NCBI RefSeq assembly: GCF_002127325.2
Contig: NC_035439.2
Location: 139,935,901 to 139,999,900, forward strand
Direction: 5' to 3'
DNA length: 64,000 bases
Origin: Helianthus annuus
Lineage: Eukaryota; Streptophyta; Magnoliopsida; Asterales; Asteraceae
Shown here: in pieces, positions 48,732 to 59,900 of the stretch
Layout: each line of letters begins with the position of its first letter
Numbering within the stretch: the first letter of the stretch is position 1
Position numbers and translations under genes: made by a program
The notes under the pieces: model-generated
The model's database searches: none
What the model was told of the DNA's origin: nothing
The model's input: the letters and a program-made list of their open reading frames with translations, nothing else

Positions 48732-51700
48732 TGTAACACCTCGAATTTTTGTGTCCAATGATGTGTTAACACGTGTCATTTGATTACACGTGGCATTAAT
48801 ATTAAATAAAGGACTAATTTTGACAAACCTTGAATGTATGTAAATTCGAGGGTTATAGATGTCAAGCAAGGGTAAATATACTGTATGGTAACCCTAAATG
48901 GTGCTTGTACTTTCAAACGAATGAATCATGGATCGTACGGAAGCGAAACGCGGAAAAAAGTGAGAGATTACAAGCTACAGGGGTTAACTGTGTCAACATG
49001 TTTAATTATACCTCTGAGTGACCCTTTAACGCTCCCGAGGCTTTGTAACAGTATTATACGCTCACTAGAATATACTGCATGAATTCTGCGAAGTTCCGTT
49101 TTAAAACGGGAAAGTTATGATCGAATTCGTATGAGAAGGGTTAAAAGCGTCAACAATGAGAGTTAAGGCTTTCTGAATAATTAATAAACTAACCGGGGAC
49201 TTAACAACGCGGGTAAATAACACGAGGTCCTTAGTTGTAATTAACCGAGGGCCAAACCGCAAAGTTCCCCTTCAAACCCGAAAGGTTAGGTTAATAATTA
49301 CGAAAGATTTCGTTATTAATTACCAGATTCTGTCATCATTATAAAAGATTTTAAAAACTTGAAAATCCAACCTCTCGCGACCCGCATTAAGTTTCGGGTT
49401 AAGTGAAAGCGGGCCGCGAGCCACCTCCTTTACGCGCCTGAAGTTTGAACCTCAGGCGGCCCGCGTTCAAATGCATGGAAAACTTCCATGCGGGCCGCAT
49501 TGGACGCCTAGATGCAGAAAACTTGGATTTTCTTGCCTTTTGAGCTTGTGAACGATCAAACATCAATAAATGAGGCATGGGCACCCTATAATCGACCCAT
49601 AGCTCTATGGGACACCTGCCCATCATCCATGATCAGTTGTAGGGGTTGTGTGATGATCTTGAGTGCCTTGTTTCACTATAAATAGCCATCCTTGGTTCAT
49701 AACTTTCATCACAACTCAAAACACTCATCTGATCATTCTAAGAAGCTTTCAAGCATTCTTCTCTGCTCTCTAAGCAAGACACAACTTCTGTAAGTCGTTC
49801 ACATCCATTGTGGTCTTGTAATTCCATAGATTTAGCTTATAAACCAAACCGTCGTAACTAACGGTTGTCATAGCGATAATTCACAAATGGTCCAGTGAAT
49901 TGTCGGATCAAAAGTAGTTATGAGTTGGTATTTATGTGGGTAATAAACCCCTAAAAGGGTTCCCTCTGATCACCACTCTAACTATGTCAAATGTCGAGTC
50001 AAACGTGCACTTAAAAAGTCAACAGAAAGCTATTTTGCCGTTTTATACATAATCTGTAATGTATATGCTATGAAACCTGTTTTGGCACTCATAAAACATG
50101 ATATTAAGTATATAAACTTGTTTACGCTCGTTTGAATCGACCATTTGCTATATTGACCCGGTTCGGAGCCGAATGTCGCAAAAGTTTGACTTTTGCTTTG
50201 ACTTCAGTTCTGACCCGTTTTAGTGAGGTATAGATATGCCTTAGGACTCTCTTAGGACCAGGTTACATGGTGGTACAAGCCTCTGTGACCGGTTCATGAT
50301 TTGTCCGAGTCTTTTGCGCATTTCCGTCAAACGCCTAAAAGTTGACCGTAACGGCCTTTTAAAAATAAAACGGGTATTTCGGACACGTGAACGGACCATA
50401 ACCTTGCTTATTAAATTATAAGCATGTCCTTAAAGTTTCACGCCAATCCGAGGTCTAGAATGAGGGTTATGGTAAATAGCGCAATTATAAGAAACTTTTG
50501 TAATAAACGGCGCAATTAGCATAACACCCATCTAAACCAAGATTTCGTCTCCAAAACTTTTACCCACTGTTATAAAATAATATTTTTGGAATTTTAAAGA
50601 TTTTTAATAATTTTTACCTTGCTCATAACCTGCGGTTATGGCTACGGTTCGGTAAATACCGAATATGCCCTTTTCGGCCAAAACGTGAGTTCTACAAGGT
50701 CTTTTGACCCGATTCCAGTTGCTACTGATTTTAAATAATAAATAAAGTATTTTAGACTTTATAAACTGTTCGGGAAACTCAGATTTCCTGTAGAACTCGA
50801 AAAGCTCTTTAAAAGTCTTTAAAATGACCGAAAAGCCCCTACGGGGCATAATATTAACTTAAACTCGTTACGGGCATCATGGAAGGTATCCTACTGATAC
50901 CACAACCCCTTTAAGGCATATTGACTTAGGAAATAAGCGTAAGACTCTCATGGTTAACCGTTTCGCCTATTGCGCGCACGGTTCGGCTTATGAAACTAGT
51001 TTTCATAAACTAGCCGATACGGGTCAAACTATATTATTTTGACCCCAAAATACAGAGTGTGAACATTGAACCCATATAAAACAAGTCTCTGAACTTGTTT
51101 GGGGCAGAATCACATTCCATTCTCGGTTTTCGCCTTTCACGCGATTAAACCATATCTATATATCGGAACCAACCGGTCTAGGCTACGGCTAATATAAGAC
51201 CCGTTAGGATTCTAAGAGGTTAATTAAAACCTTCGTTCCAGATTAGGAGCCCCAGTAAAAGCTGTCGGTGATTTAATCAAATTAAGGAATATACTTGCAA
51301 AGGTAAATACTTTTAACTCATTTCCCCTATACGGGCTTGGGATACGGTATAATAATACCGCTTGATTGAGCATCATATCTTCCATCGCTTAGGTGGTTAA
51401 TTAAATATTATGATCGGCTCATTTAAACAGTTTTGTTTCTTAAAAGCCTTTGGGGGGTTAATGACCGTTGTCCCGGATATCCTTGGCATCATTTTACGAA
51501 ATGGCCACGACCATCGACATCCCGGTGTAGGCGTACACCCGGTATATATTGTCGACATTTAATTAAAAGACGTAGCCGTTGGTTTCTATACTACGGTTTT
51601 ACGCAATGTGGTGTGTCTATTAATCTTTAACCCGGCACGATCCGGGCTACTGAACGCATAAAAGAACATGTAATACGTTCACAAGATTTTAATAATTTTC

Positions 51701-52112
51701 CCAAGTTATAAAAGAGTTTGTGCCTTGTGCATTCAAATCAATTTTAATAAACATTTTCAAATGTGTCAGTTGAATGTATTTACCAGTGTAAACTGACGTA
51801 TTTTCCCCAAAAAGATTAAGTGCAGGTACTATACGAAATTGGCTGGTATTAGCTTCCTAAGCATCACGAATAGTCTCGCAAACTCGATGCCGTATCTGAA
51901 TGAACAATATTTTATTATTTTGATCCGCTGTGGATACATTCGACTTCTGTAATACATTTGATATTACAACCAGAGGTTGAAGTATATATTTATCTTTAAG
52001 CTTCCGCTGTGCATTTATATAATTGTGTGGTTTGACTATATTGTTGCCAACTACGTCACGGTAATCCCCCACCGGGCCCACCGGTGATACACGTGGAAAT
52101 CGGGGTGTGACA
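48732..52112 (+). repeat. 3' LTR
   Basis: 3,381 bp. Compared with the 5' LTR I counted about 16 substitutions and two one-base indels, all in the first 2.15 kb; the last 1.2 kb look identical. Confidence 0.95.
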
Positions 52113-52193
52113 GTATCGGTACTGAACAACGAGAAAAGTGGGTACTGATACCGAATACACCGGCCGTAACATGGAGCTCATGTATAATGTTTA

Positions 52194-52529
52194 GGGGCTG
52201 TTTGGTAACTTTTGAATGGTTAAGTGATGAATCAGAAAGAGGTCTGAACTATTAAATGCTTAAGCAGTATGAGGTCTGAATTATTAAGTGACAGTATAAT
52301 GCTTAACCGTTCAAAGACAAATGTCTGACCAATTCAGATTAGAGGTCTTAACCATTGAGACTCGGTATAATAATTAATCATTTAGATGCAAATGTCTTAA
52401 CCATTCAGATGCAAATGTCTGAAACATTCAGACATTTACTCACGAAATAAACAGTATGAATCATTAGTGTTGAACCAGTATGAGGTCTGAACCATTCACA
52501 CCCTCATTAAGAGGTAAATAAACAGCCCT
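52194..52529. mobile_element. PIF/Harbinger (Tourist-like) MITE
   Basis: Starts GGGGCTGTTTGGTAAC, ends AAACAGCCCT, with TTA on both sides (52,191-52,193 and 52,530-52,532). The interior shares TTAAGTGGTTCAGA-like repeats with 30,435-30,748. Confidence 0.72.
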
Positions 52530-52551
52530 TTATGCCGACTGAATTTGTAAG

Positions 52552-52585
52552 CCCCGGCCGCAACGCGGCGGGGTCTTACATCTAG
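52552..52585 (+). mobile_element. Helitron-like 3' end
   Basis: Hairpin CCCCGGCCG/CGCGGCGGGG (52,552-52,573, one imperfection) then CTAG at 52,582-52,585 followed by T. Little of a body remains, as a PIF-type MITE ends 23 bp to the left. Confidence 0.55.
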
Positions 52586-52702
52586 TTTCTAAAAAATAGA
52601 AACTTACGTACATTAAATATGTTATACAAATATATGTACATGTACTTCTGTTTTGAAGTTCCATTATCATAGACCATGTAATGGATGATTATCATAGACT
52701 AA

Positions 52703-53014
52703 GGGCTGTTTGGTTACCTCTTAATGAGACTCTTAATGGTTCAGACCTCTTACTGGTTCAGCATTTAATGGTTCAGACTGTTTGTTTCACGAGCAGATGT
52801 CTGAATGGTTCAGACATTTGCCTCTGAATGGTTAAGATTTATACAGAGTCTGAATGGTTAAGACCTCTAATCTGAATTGGTCAGACATTTGCCTCTGAAC
52901 GGTTAACCATTATATAGGCTCTTAGTGGTTCAAACCTCTTACTGGTTCAACACCTATTGGTTCAGACCTCTTACTGGTTTAACACTTAACCATTCAGATA
53001 TTGCCAAACAGCCC
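52703..53014. mobile_element. PIF/Harbinger (Tourist-like) MITE
   Basis: GGGCTGTTTGGTTACCTC start and GCCAAACAGCCC end, flanked by TAA and CAA (one mismatch). About 85-90% like the copy at 30,435-30,748 by eye, in the same orientation. Confidence 0.7.
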
Positions 53015-53127
53015 CAAGTAATGGATGCTATGAATTACTATCTACTTAAATAGAAACTCTACGCATTACTATGCATATGGATTTTTATAAGTATGTAGAT
53101 ATATAACAATACACCATTGATATGCCA

Positions 53128-53275
53128 TTCCAGCTTTGACTTGGTGGTAAAAGCTTTTGCCTTTTAGAGAGAAAATCAAAGTTCAAATCCTGACATGAGA
53201 TATAACTAGTTAGTATTTATTGGTGTAGTTTACGAGTAGGAGTATGAATAAAGCAACCTTCACTGTTAAAAAAAT
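53128..53275 (+). mobile_element. Probable tRNA-derived SINE
   Basis: TGACTTGGTGGTAAAAGC resembles an A box and GTTCAAATCCTG a B box about 35 nt later; the unit ends in an A run (53,268-53,274). No clear target duplication. Confidence 0.5.
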
Positions 53276-53336
53276 ACTATCAATATAAGGTGCATTGAAT
53301 GGGGTTTTAAGTAGGGGCATTTAACAAAGCAGATTT

Positions 53337-53530
53337 TGTATACTTGAATTAATCGAATTTTGAAAATGTGAATTGGATTCATATTCGATGACTGAATTCG
53401 AATCGAATCCAATTTAAAAACAAATAATACTTGACTCGAATACGATTCGAATCAAAATTCAACGATTTAAATCGAATTTCGAGTTTTTTAGAATATTTTT
53501 TTAAAATTTAGAATCCTATTCGAATAATGA
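53337..53530. repeat. GAATCGAATTCGAATC-rich repeat
   Basis: Dense AATCGAAT/ATTCGATT phrases, probably another MITE of the name-like-repeat type. Ends not resolved. The rest of 53,531-53,993 is the ABCB promoter and leader; a frame at 53,666-53,908 there is not a gene. Confidence 0.4.
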
Positions 53531-53993
53531 AAGTCTCAAAATTTAAGAACTACCATGCAACAAATCACAACCTTAAGGGCCATTTTAGACAACAACCCAC
53601 TTCTCAAAAAAGACGAACGTCCGCGTAAGGGGACCCACACATGCAACGACTAACAAACGTAGCAGGTGAAAATTGAACTTAAACAAATAACCGACCTAAC
53701 AAACTTCGGTCTCCGAGTCAACTCTCTCGTCACACCTTTTTTGACCGAGTCACCAACTCGCTCATTCTTCATACACACACCTCCAATCGTCTGCAACACA
53801 AATCATCAACAAAATACAAAATCTCCAACTCAAATTCACACTCAACTGTACATTAATTCCACAATTCACCTCATCAATTCGATCATTTCACTCTCAATTT
53901 CAATTTAACGGTTATTTTAGGGGTTTGAGTGAGTTTCACCTTCTAATTTAGGGTTTTGAGTTCCAGATTTGCGAATTTGTGAATTTTTTCAAC

Positions 53994-56900
53994 ATGATGG
54001 TGTCCAGAGGGCTGTTCGGGTGGTCGCCGCCGCACGTACAGCCGTTAACGCCGGTATCGGAGGTGTCAGAGCCGCCGGAGTCGCCGTCGCCGTATGCGGA
54101 CGTAGGTAACGATGCGGTACCGGTTGAAGCGGAGGAGGAAATGGAGGAGATGGAGGAGATCGAGCCGCCTCCGGCTGCTGTGCCTTTTTCGAAACTGTTT
54201 GTGTATGCTGATAGGGTTGATTGGGTGCTTATGGTGGTTGGATCGGTCGCTGCGGCGGCTCACGGGACTGCGTTGGTGATTTATTTGCATTATTTCGCGA
54301 AGATTGTTCAGTTGCTTGTTCATGTTGATGAAGATGCTGATGTGCTGTTTGATAGGTTTAAAGAGGCAAGATGATAACTGATTTTAATTTGAAACTTGTT
54401 TAGCAAGTTATTTAGCTAGTTACAAGACACGTGTCATGATTGATTGGTTATAAGTTAGTTATAAGTTGTAGTTAGGATTTGTGATTGCAGACCGGTAATG
54501 ACATTATAGTATGATCTTACTTTTAGTGTTTATGGTAGCAAGTTAGGGTTTAGGGTTTAATTTTGGGAAAGTGTAATGTGGCTTTTATATGGTTTACTGA
54601 TTAAATATGCATGATGAAAGGATTACGCTGCTGTATGCTTGCAATATGGTAGTTATGTTATGATGTTCTTATATACTTGGTTTTAAAATGCGCGCATGAT
54701 GGGCGCATAATGCGTGATGCGCACATTGCGGTGGAAACAGCGCATCAGGTGTAACGATGCGAGCAGATTACGTGATGCGGTGATATCGCATGATGCGAAG
54801 CATTGCAATATGCGTCTGATGCGTGCAACATGTTTGATGTTTTTTTTAAAGATATGGATGGTACTGCTGGTTAATTTGGATATAGTTCCAGTAGTTTGCT
54901 GAAGCTTAACAAAATGAATGAATTCATCATCCAGCATAGCACTTGCATTGGGCATTATTGGGCCTCTTGTGTTTTTGACGATTCTTATCACTCTTGCATG
55001 CCAAACATCTGTCAGTCTTTTAAACCACCTTTTTCTTATATACGTTCATCCTATGTCATTAGCCAAGGCCGGCTCCATAGGCTTGTCAACCTAGGCACGG
55101 GCCTAGGGCCACCAAAAAATAAGGGCCTTCAAGTTTATATATATAATATATGTATTAGGCCCAAATAAATACATTTATTTCAAAGCTAAACTAGTTTTTT
55201 TATTAAAGGAGCCTAAAATATAGCCTCCAAGATAGGACTTCGTGGAGGCGTAGGATTAGGGTTAAGGACTTCTAGAGGATATTCCAGTAAGGTCTTAGAG
55301 GTATTTTAGGGACGTAGGTTTTTCTTCTTCTTTAAGTGACTTTACCGGTGATTGACCTCTTGTGTTTTTGCCGGAATGAGGTTGTATGCTATTATACTTG
55401 ATTTACATTATACTGTGTTACTCTGATCACTTTCTTGGTATAAGTGACTTCTTTTTTTTATATTCTATTTGTCTATATTCTTTGACTTGATGTGTTGGTA
55501 TGTTCGTTTTGGAGCCGAGGGTCTCTTCTGGAAGCAGCCTCTCTATCCCCAGGGATAGAGGCAAGGACTGTCTACATCCCACCCTCCCCAGACCCTATAA
55601 GTAGCTTTGCTATTTGTGGGATTTACTGGGTATGGTTGTTGTTGTTGTTGCATCTTTCCACTTCCCATCGCAACCTGCTTTCAATTCTAGGCTATCGGCT
55701 ATCACTAGACGAAAAAATTAACCGTAATCACCCATGGCGACAGGTCCATTAGGATTGAAGGAGAGTTTATGGGTGAAATTAGGGGCCCTACTTTATAGTT
55801 CGCTTAGGGTCTCCAAAAACGTTGGAAACAAGCAATAGTTTTCAATTTTCGTTCAATCAAAGCATCGGACACTCAAATTCTTTCATGTTAGGCTTACATG
55901 AGTTATCTTATGGTCAGCCTTCACTGTCTTTTTGAATCCATGCTTTTTTTTTGTATTTTTATTGATTATTGACTATGAAGAGGCATGCTTTGTTTATAGA
56001 GATAAAGAGTGAGATTGACTATTGTATTTTTTCTTTAGAGTTTCTTTAAAATATTAAAAAAGTTACTTCTTTTCCTGCAAGGTTATTAATAGTTACTATT
56101 ATTATTGTTTCAGTTTTCTGGCATTTTGTGGTTCCGTGTTGGAATATATAGTTTGACTCTTAGATGATACATCAAGCATAACGACCTTTTATAAATTCGT
56201 TTTTAAATAGCACCGATGTTTCATCTTGAAGCATTGTTTTTTTACATAAGTGACATTGTTTCATAAAATTTTGCAGCTTGCTCTCACCCTTGTCTATATT
56301 GCTGGTGGTGTTTTCGTAGCTGGTTGGATAGGTAAATAGAACTACTTTCATATTTCTTTCACTTTCACCTAATTGGCTTTCTTTTATCATTTTCCTACCA
56401 TTGTTATTATTATTATTATATTTTTTATGGCATTCAGAGGTTTCATGTTGGATTCTTACCGGAGAAAGGCAGACTGCTGTAATCAGGTCAAGATATGTTC
56501 AAGTACTACTTAATCAAGACATGAGTTTCTTCGACACTTACGGAAACAATGGAGATATCGTGAGCCAAGTTTTGAGTGACGTATTGCTTATCCAATCCGC
56601 CCTTAGTGAAAAAGTAGGTTCAGACGTAACAACTTCACATTTTTTCATTAACATTTGTTCATAAAAAATGGCATGTAGTACCTTTATTTCTCTGATTAGT
56701 TTTATTGCTGTAGGTTGGAAATTATATTCATAACATGGCTACGTTCTTTGGTGGTCTCGCAATTGGATTTATTAATTGTTGGCAAATTGCACTCATCACT
56801 TTAGCCACTGGTCCTTTTATTGTGGCTGCAGGTGGAATATCGAATATATTTCTTCATCGGCTTGCGGAGTATATTCAAGATGCATACGCTGAAGCAGCTG

Positions 56901-59900
56901 GTGTTGCTGAACAGGTTACTTCATTTCCCTTTTTACCTTTTTGTCCTTTGGTCAACTGAAAACCAGTGGTGTGTAGGGTGAGCAATAACCGAACCGTTGA
57001 CTGAAACCGAACCGAAAACCAATGGGAAACCGTATTAACTGAAATTCCGGTTATTGGTTTTTTTTTGGTGTACCCTCTGTTAACAGAAATTAACCGAACC
57101 GAATAATTCATATTTTCATATATTTCTAGCTTTTATACCTCCATTTCATCTATTTCATGTACTTATACCTCCGTTACATGTATTTTTAAGCAAAAGTTTA
57201 GCCCAAGTTTGGTTTCGGTTATTAACCGAAAATAACTGAACCGAACTGAAAACCGACAAAAGAACTGAATAAACCGAACCGGTTAACTGAAAACCGAACG
57301 TTAATCTACCGATGACTTTGGTTTCGGTTAATGTTAATAACCGAACCGAACCGTGCACACCCCTGGATGATATTGTAATAGCAGCTCTAATGTATTTGTA
57401 GTTTTTGTTCTGGAACATATGTTAAGATTATTAACATGTAGCATGCTAACTACACGACTACAATAATTTACAAGTTAGTCAGTTACAATACGGTTATACG
57501 GTTATATAGATAACAAAATTGTGTGAATTGCTAATGCAATATTACTCTTGATTTTGCAGGCAGTTTCATATGTTAAGACCTTATACGCTTTTACAAATGA
57601 AACATTAGCAAAATATTCTTACGCAGCTTCACTACAAGCTACACTAAAATACGGTGTATCAATTAGTCTTGTGCAAGGACTTGGGCTTGGATTCACATAC
57701 GGGCTTGCAATTTGCTCTTGTGCCTTGCAACTCTACGTTGGAAGGTTTTTGGTTACACATCGAAAAGCTCACGGTGGAGAAATTGTTACTGCATTGTTCG
57801 CTATCATTTTAAGTGGCCTGTAAGCATCCCTTTTTTCTTTTAATGTATTAGAGGTGGCAACTTCAATCCATTTACATATGGATGGGTTGATTTGGATTGT
57901 GTTGTATCTCAGATGGATCCGATACCTTTCGGTTTTAGCAATTGTTCGGTTCGGTTTTATGGTAAAACCGTAACCGTTACTGAAATGTTTGGTTTTCGGT
58001 TATTGAAAACCGTTCGGTTTCGGTTTTAGCAATGTATAAATCATTTCAAAGATAAATAAACATGTTTATGTTTTTAATATAAAATACTTAACATACAAGA
58101 ATAAAACTAACAATTCCTAAATCAGTATATAACAAACATTAATAAAATGATTTTTTAGGTTATACGGTTTGGTTTGGTTTTTTTCGGTTTTCATAAAATG
58201 CAAAACCGTAACCTAACCATAAATTTCAATTCAGTCTTTTCGGCTTTTTGTGCAGGGTTTTTTTTTTTTTTCCGGTTCGGTTAAATCGTTTTTTTCGGTT
58301 TTCTACTCACCCCTATTTCTATGAATGCCATTTGGTTTCTGCAGTGGACTCAATCAAGCTGCAACCAACTTTTATTCATTTGAGCAAGGGAGAATTGCTG
58401 CGTATAGACTTTTTGAGATGATTAGCCGTTCATCATCCACCGTTGATCATAATGGAAAAACACTTGCTACTATCCAAGGGAACATTGAGTTTAGAAACGT
58501 GTATTTCAGTTACTTGTCGCGTCCCGAGATTCCTATTCTAAGTGGGTTTTACCTAACCGTCCCCTCCAAAAAAACAGTCGCACTTGTAGGTAGAAATGGC
58601 TCCGGTAAAAGTAGCATTATACCCCTTATGGAACGGTTCTACGACCCTACTTTAGGTATTAAACCGCTTCATTTTTCATAATTTCTTGAGTAAAATGCCA
58701 TTTTCGTCCATGAGGTTTGGCTAGTTTTGCGACTTTTGTCCAAAGGTTTGTTTTTCCACATTTGTATCCAAAAGGTTTGAAATCTTGCCATATTCATCAG
58801 GCTCGTTAACTCCATCCATTTTTCTCCGCTAAGTCAGGGGTATTTTCGTCTTTTTTTGTTAACTTCAAGGACAATTCGGTCTTTTTTCACTTTATGTACA
58901 AGCATTTAGCATAATGTACAAACATTCGAAATACTGAATTGCCCTTTAAGTTAACAAAAAAGATGGAAATTCCCTGACTTAACGGAGAAAAAATGGATGA
59001 ACTTAACGGACCGGATGAAAATGACAAGATTTCAAACCTTTTGGATCCAGATGCGGAAAAACAAACATTTGGACGAAAGTCGCAAAACTGACCAAACCTC
59101 AGGGACAAAAATGGCATTTTACTCTAATTTATTTGTTAAACCATTCTTATCTTAATCTTCTTTAAAAAAAAAATAATAATTCAGGCGAAGTTCTTTTGGA
59201 TGGGGAGAATATAAAAAACTTGAATCTAGAATGGCTTAGAAGTCAAATTGGGTTAGTCACTCAGGAACCTGCATTACTAAGCCTGAGTATCCGCGAAAAT
59301 ATCGCGTACGGCAGAGACTCCACATCGCTTCAAATCGAAGATGCTGCTAAAATTGCTCATGCACATACATTTATCACCTCACTCGAGAAAGGATATGATA
59401 CACAGGTAGTTCTAAAGAGGCTTCTCTCATTATTATATATATTAGAGTGAAGTACACGGATGGTCCCTGTGGTTTACCAAAATTTTGGATTTGGTCCCTA
59501 GCTTTCCAAAAGTACACGGATGGTCCCTGTGGTGCACTTTGTAACGCATTTAGTCTCCAACCAACAAATCTAAAGGTTTTAGCATGTCCAACTAAGGGAT
59601 TAAATGTGTTACAAGATGCAAACCACAGGGACCATCCATGTACTTTTGGAAAAAAGTTGGGGACAAAATGCGTTACAAAGTGCAAACCACAAGGACCATC
59701 TTGTACTTTTGGAAAGCTAGGGACCAAATCCAAAACTTTGGTAAACCACAGGGATCATCCGTGTACTTTATATATTAAAAGGCTATTTTGTCAGCTTCAT
59801 ATATCTTTGGCCCCTCTACCTTAATAATGACATATTTAGCCCCTCAACTTTAATAATGACATGTTTAAACTTTAGTCCCTCAACTTTAATATAGTTTTTT

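Larger units (their letters stand above)
38272..52112 (+). mobile_element. Ty3/gypsy LTR retrotransposon, Tekay/Del chromovirus, nearly intact
   Basis: A 13,841-bp element. LTRs 38,272-41,652 and 48,732-52,112 are 3,381 bp each, begin TGTAACACC and end GGTGTGACA. The 5-bp duplication GTATC lies at 38,267-38,271 and 52,113-52,117. PBS and PPT are in place. Inside are an extra ORF (41,830-43,044), gag (44,148-45,413) and pol with protease, RT, RNase H, integrase and a C-terminal chromodomain (45,382-48,696). Protease-RT-RNase H-integrase order and the chromodomain place it with Ty3 chromoviruses; very long LTRs suit Tekay/Del. By hand comparison the LTRs differ at about 16 substitutions and two single-base indels (about 0.5%), so the insertion is recent. 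The only visible lesion is a frame change between gag and pol. Confidence 0.95.

Noticed and set aside
54066..54323. Minus-strand frame opposite ABCB exon 1
   Set aside because: Antisense shadow of the conserved ABCB N-terminus.
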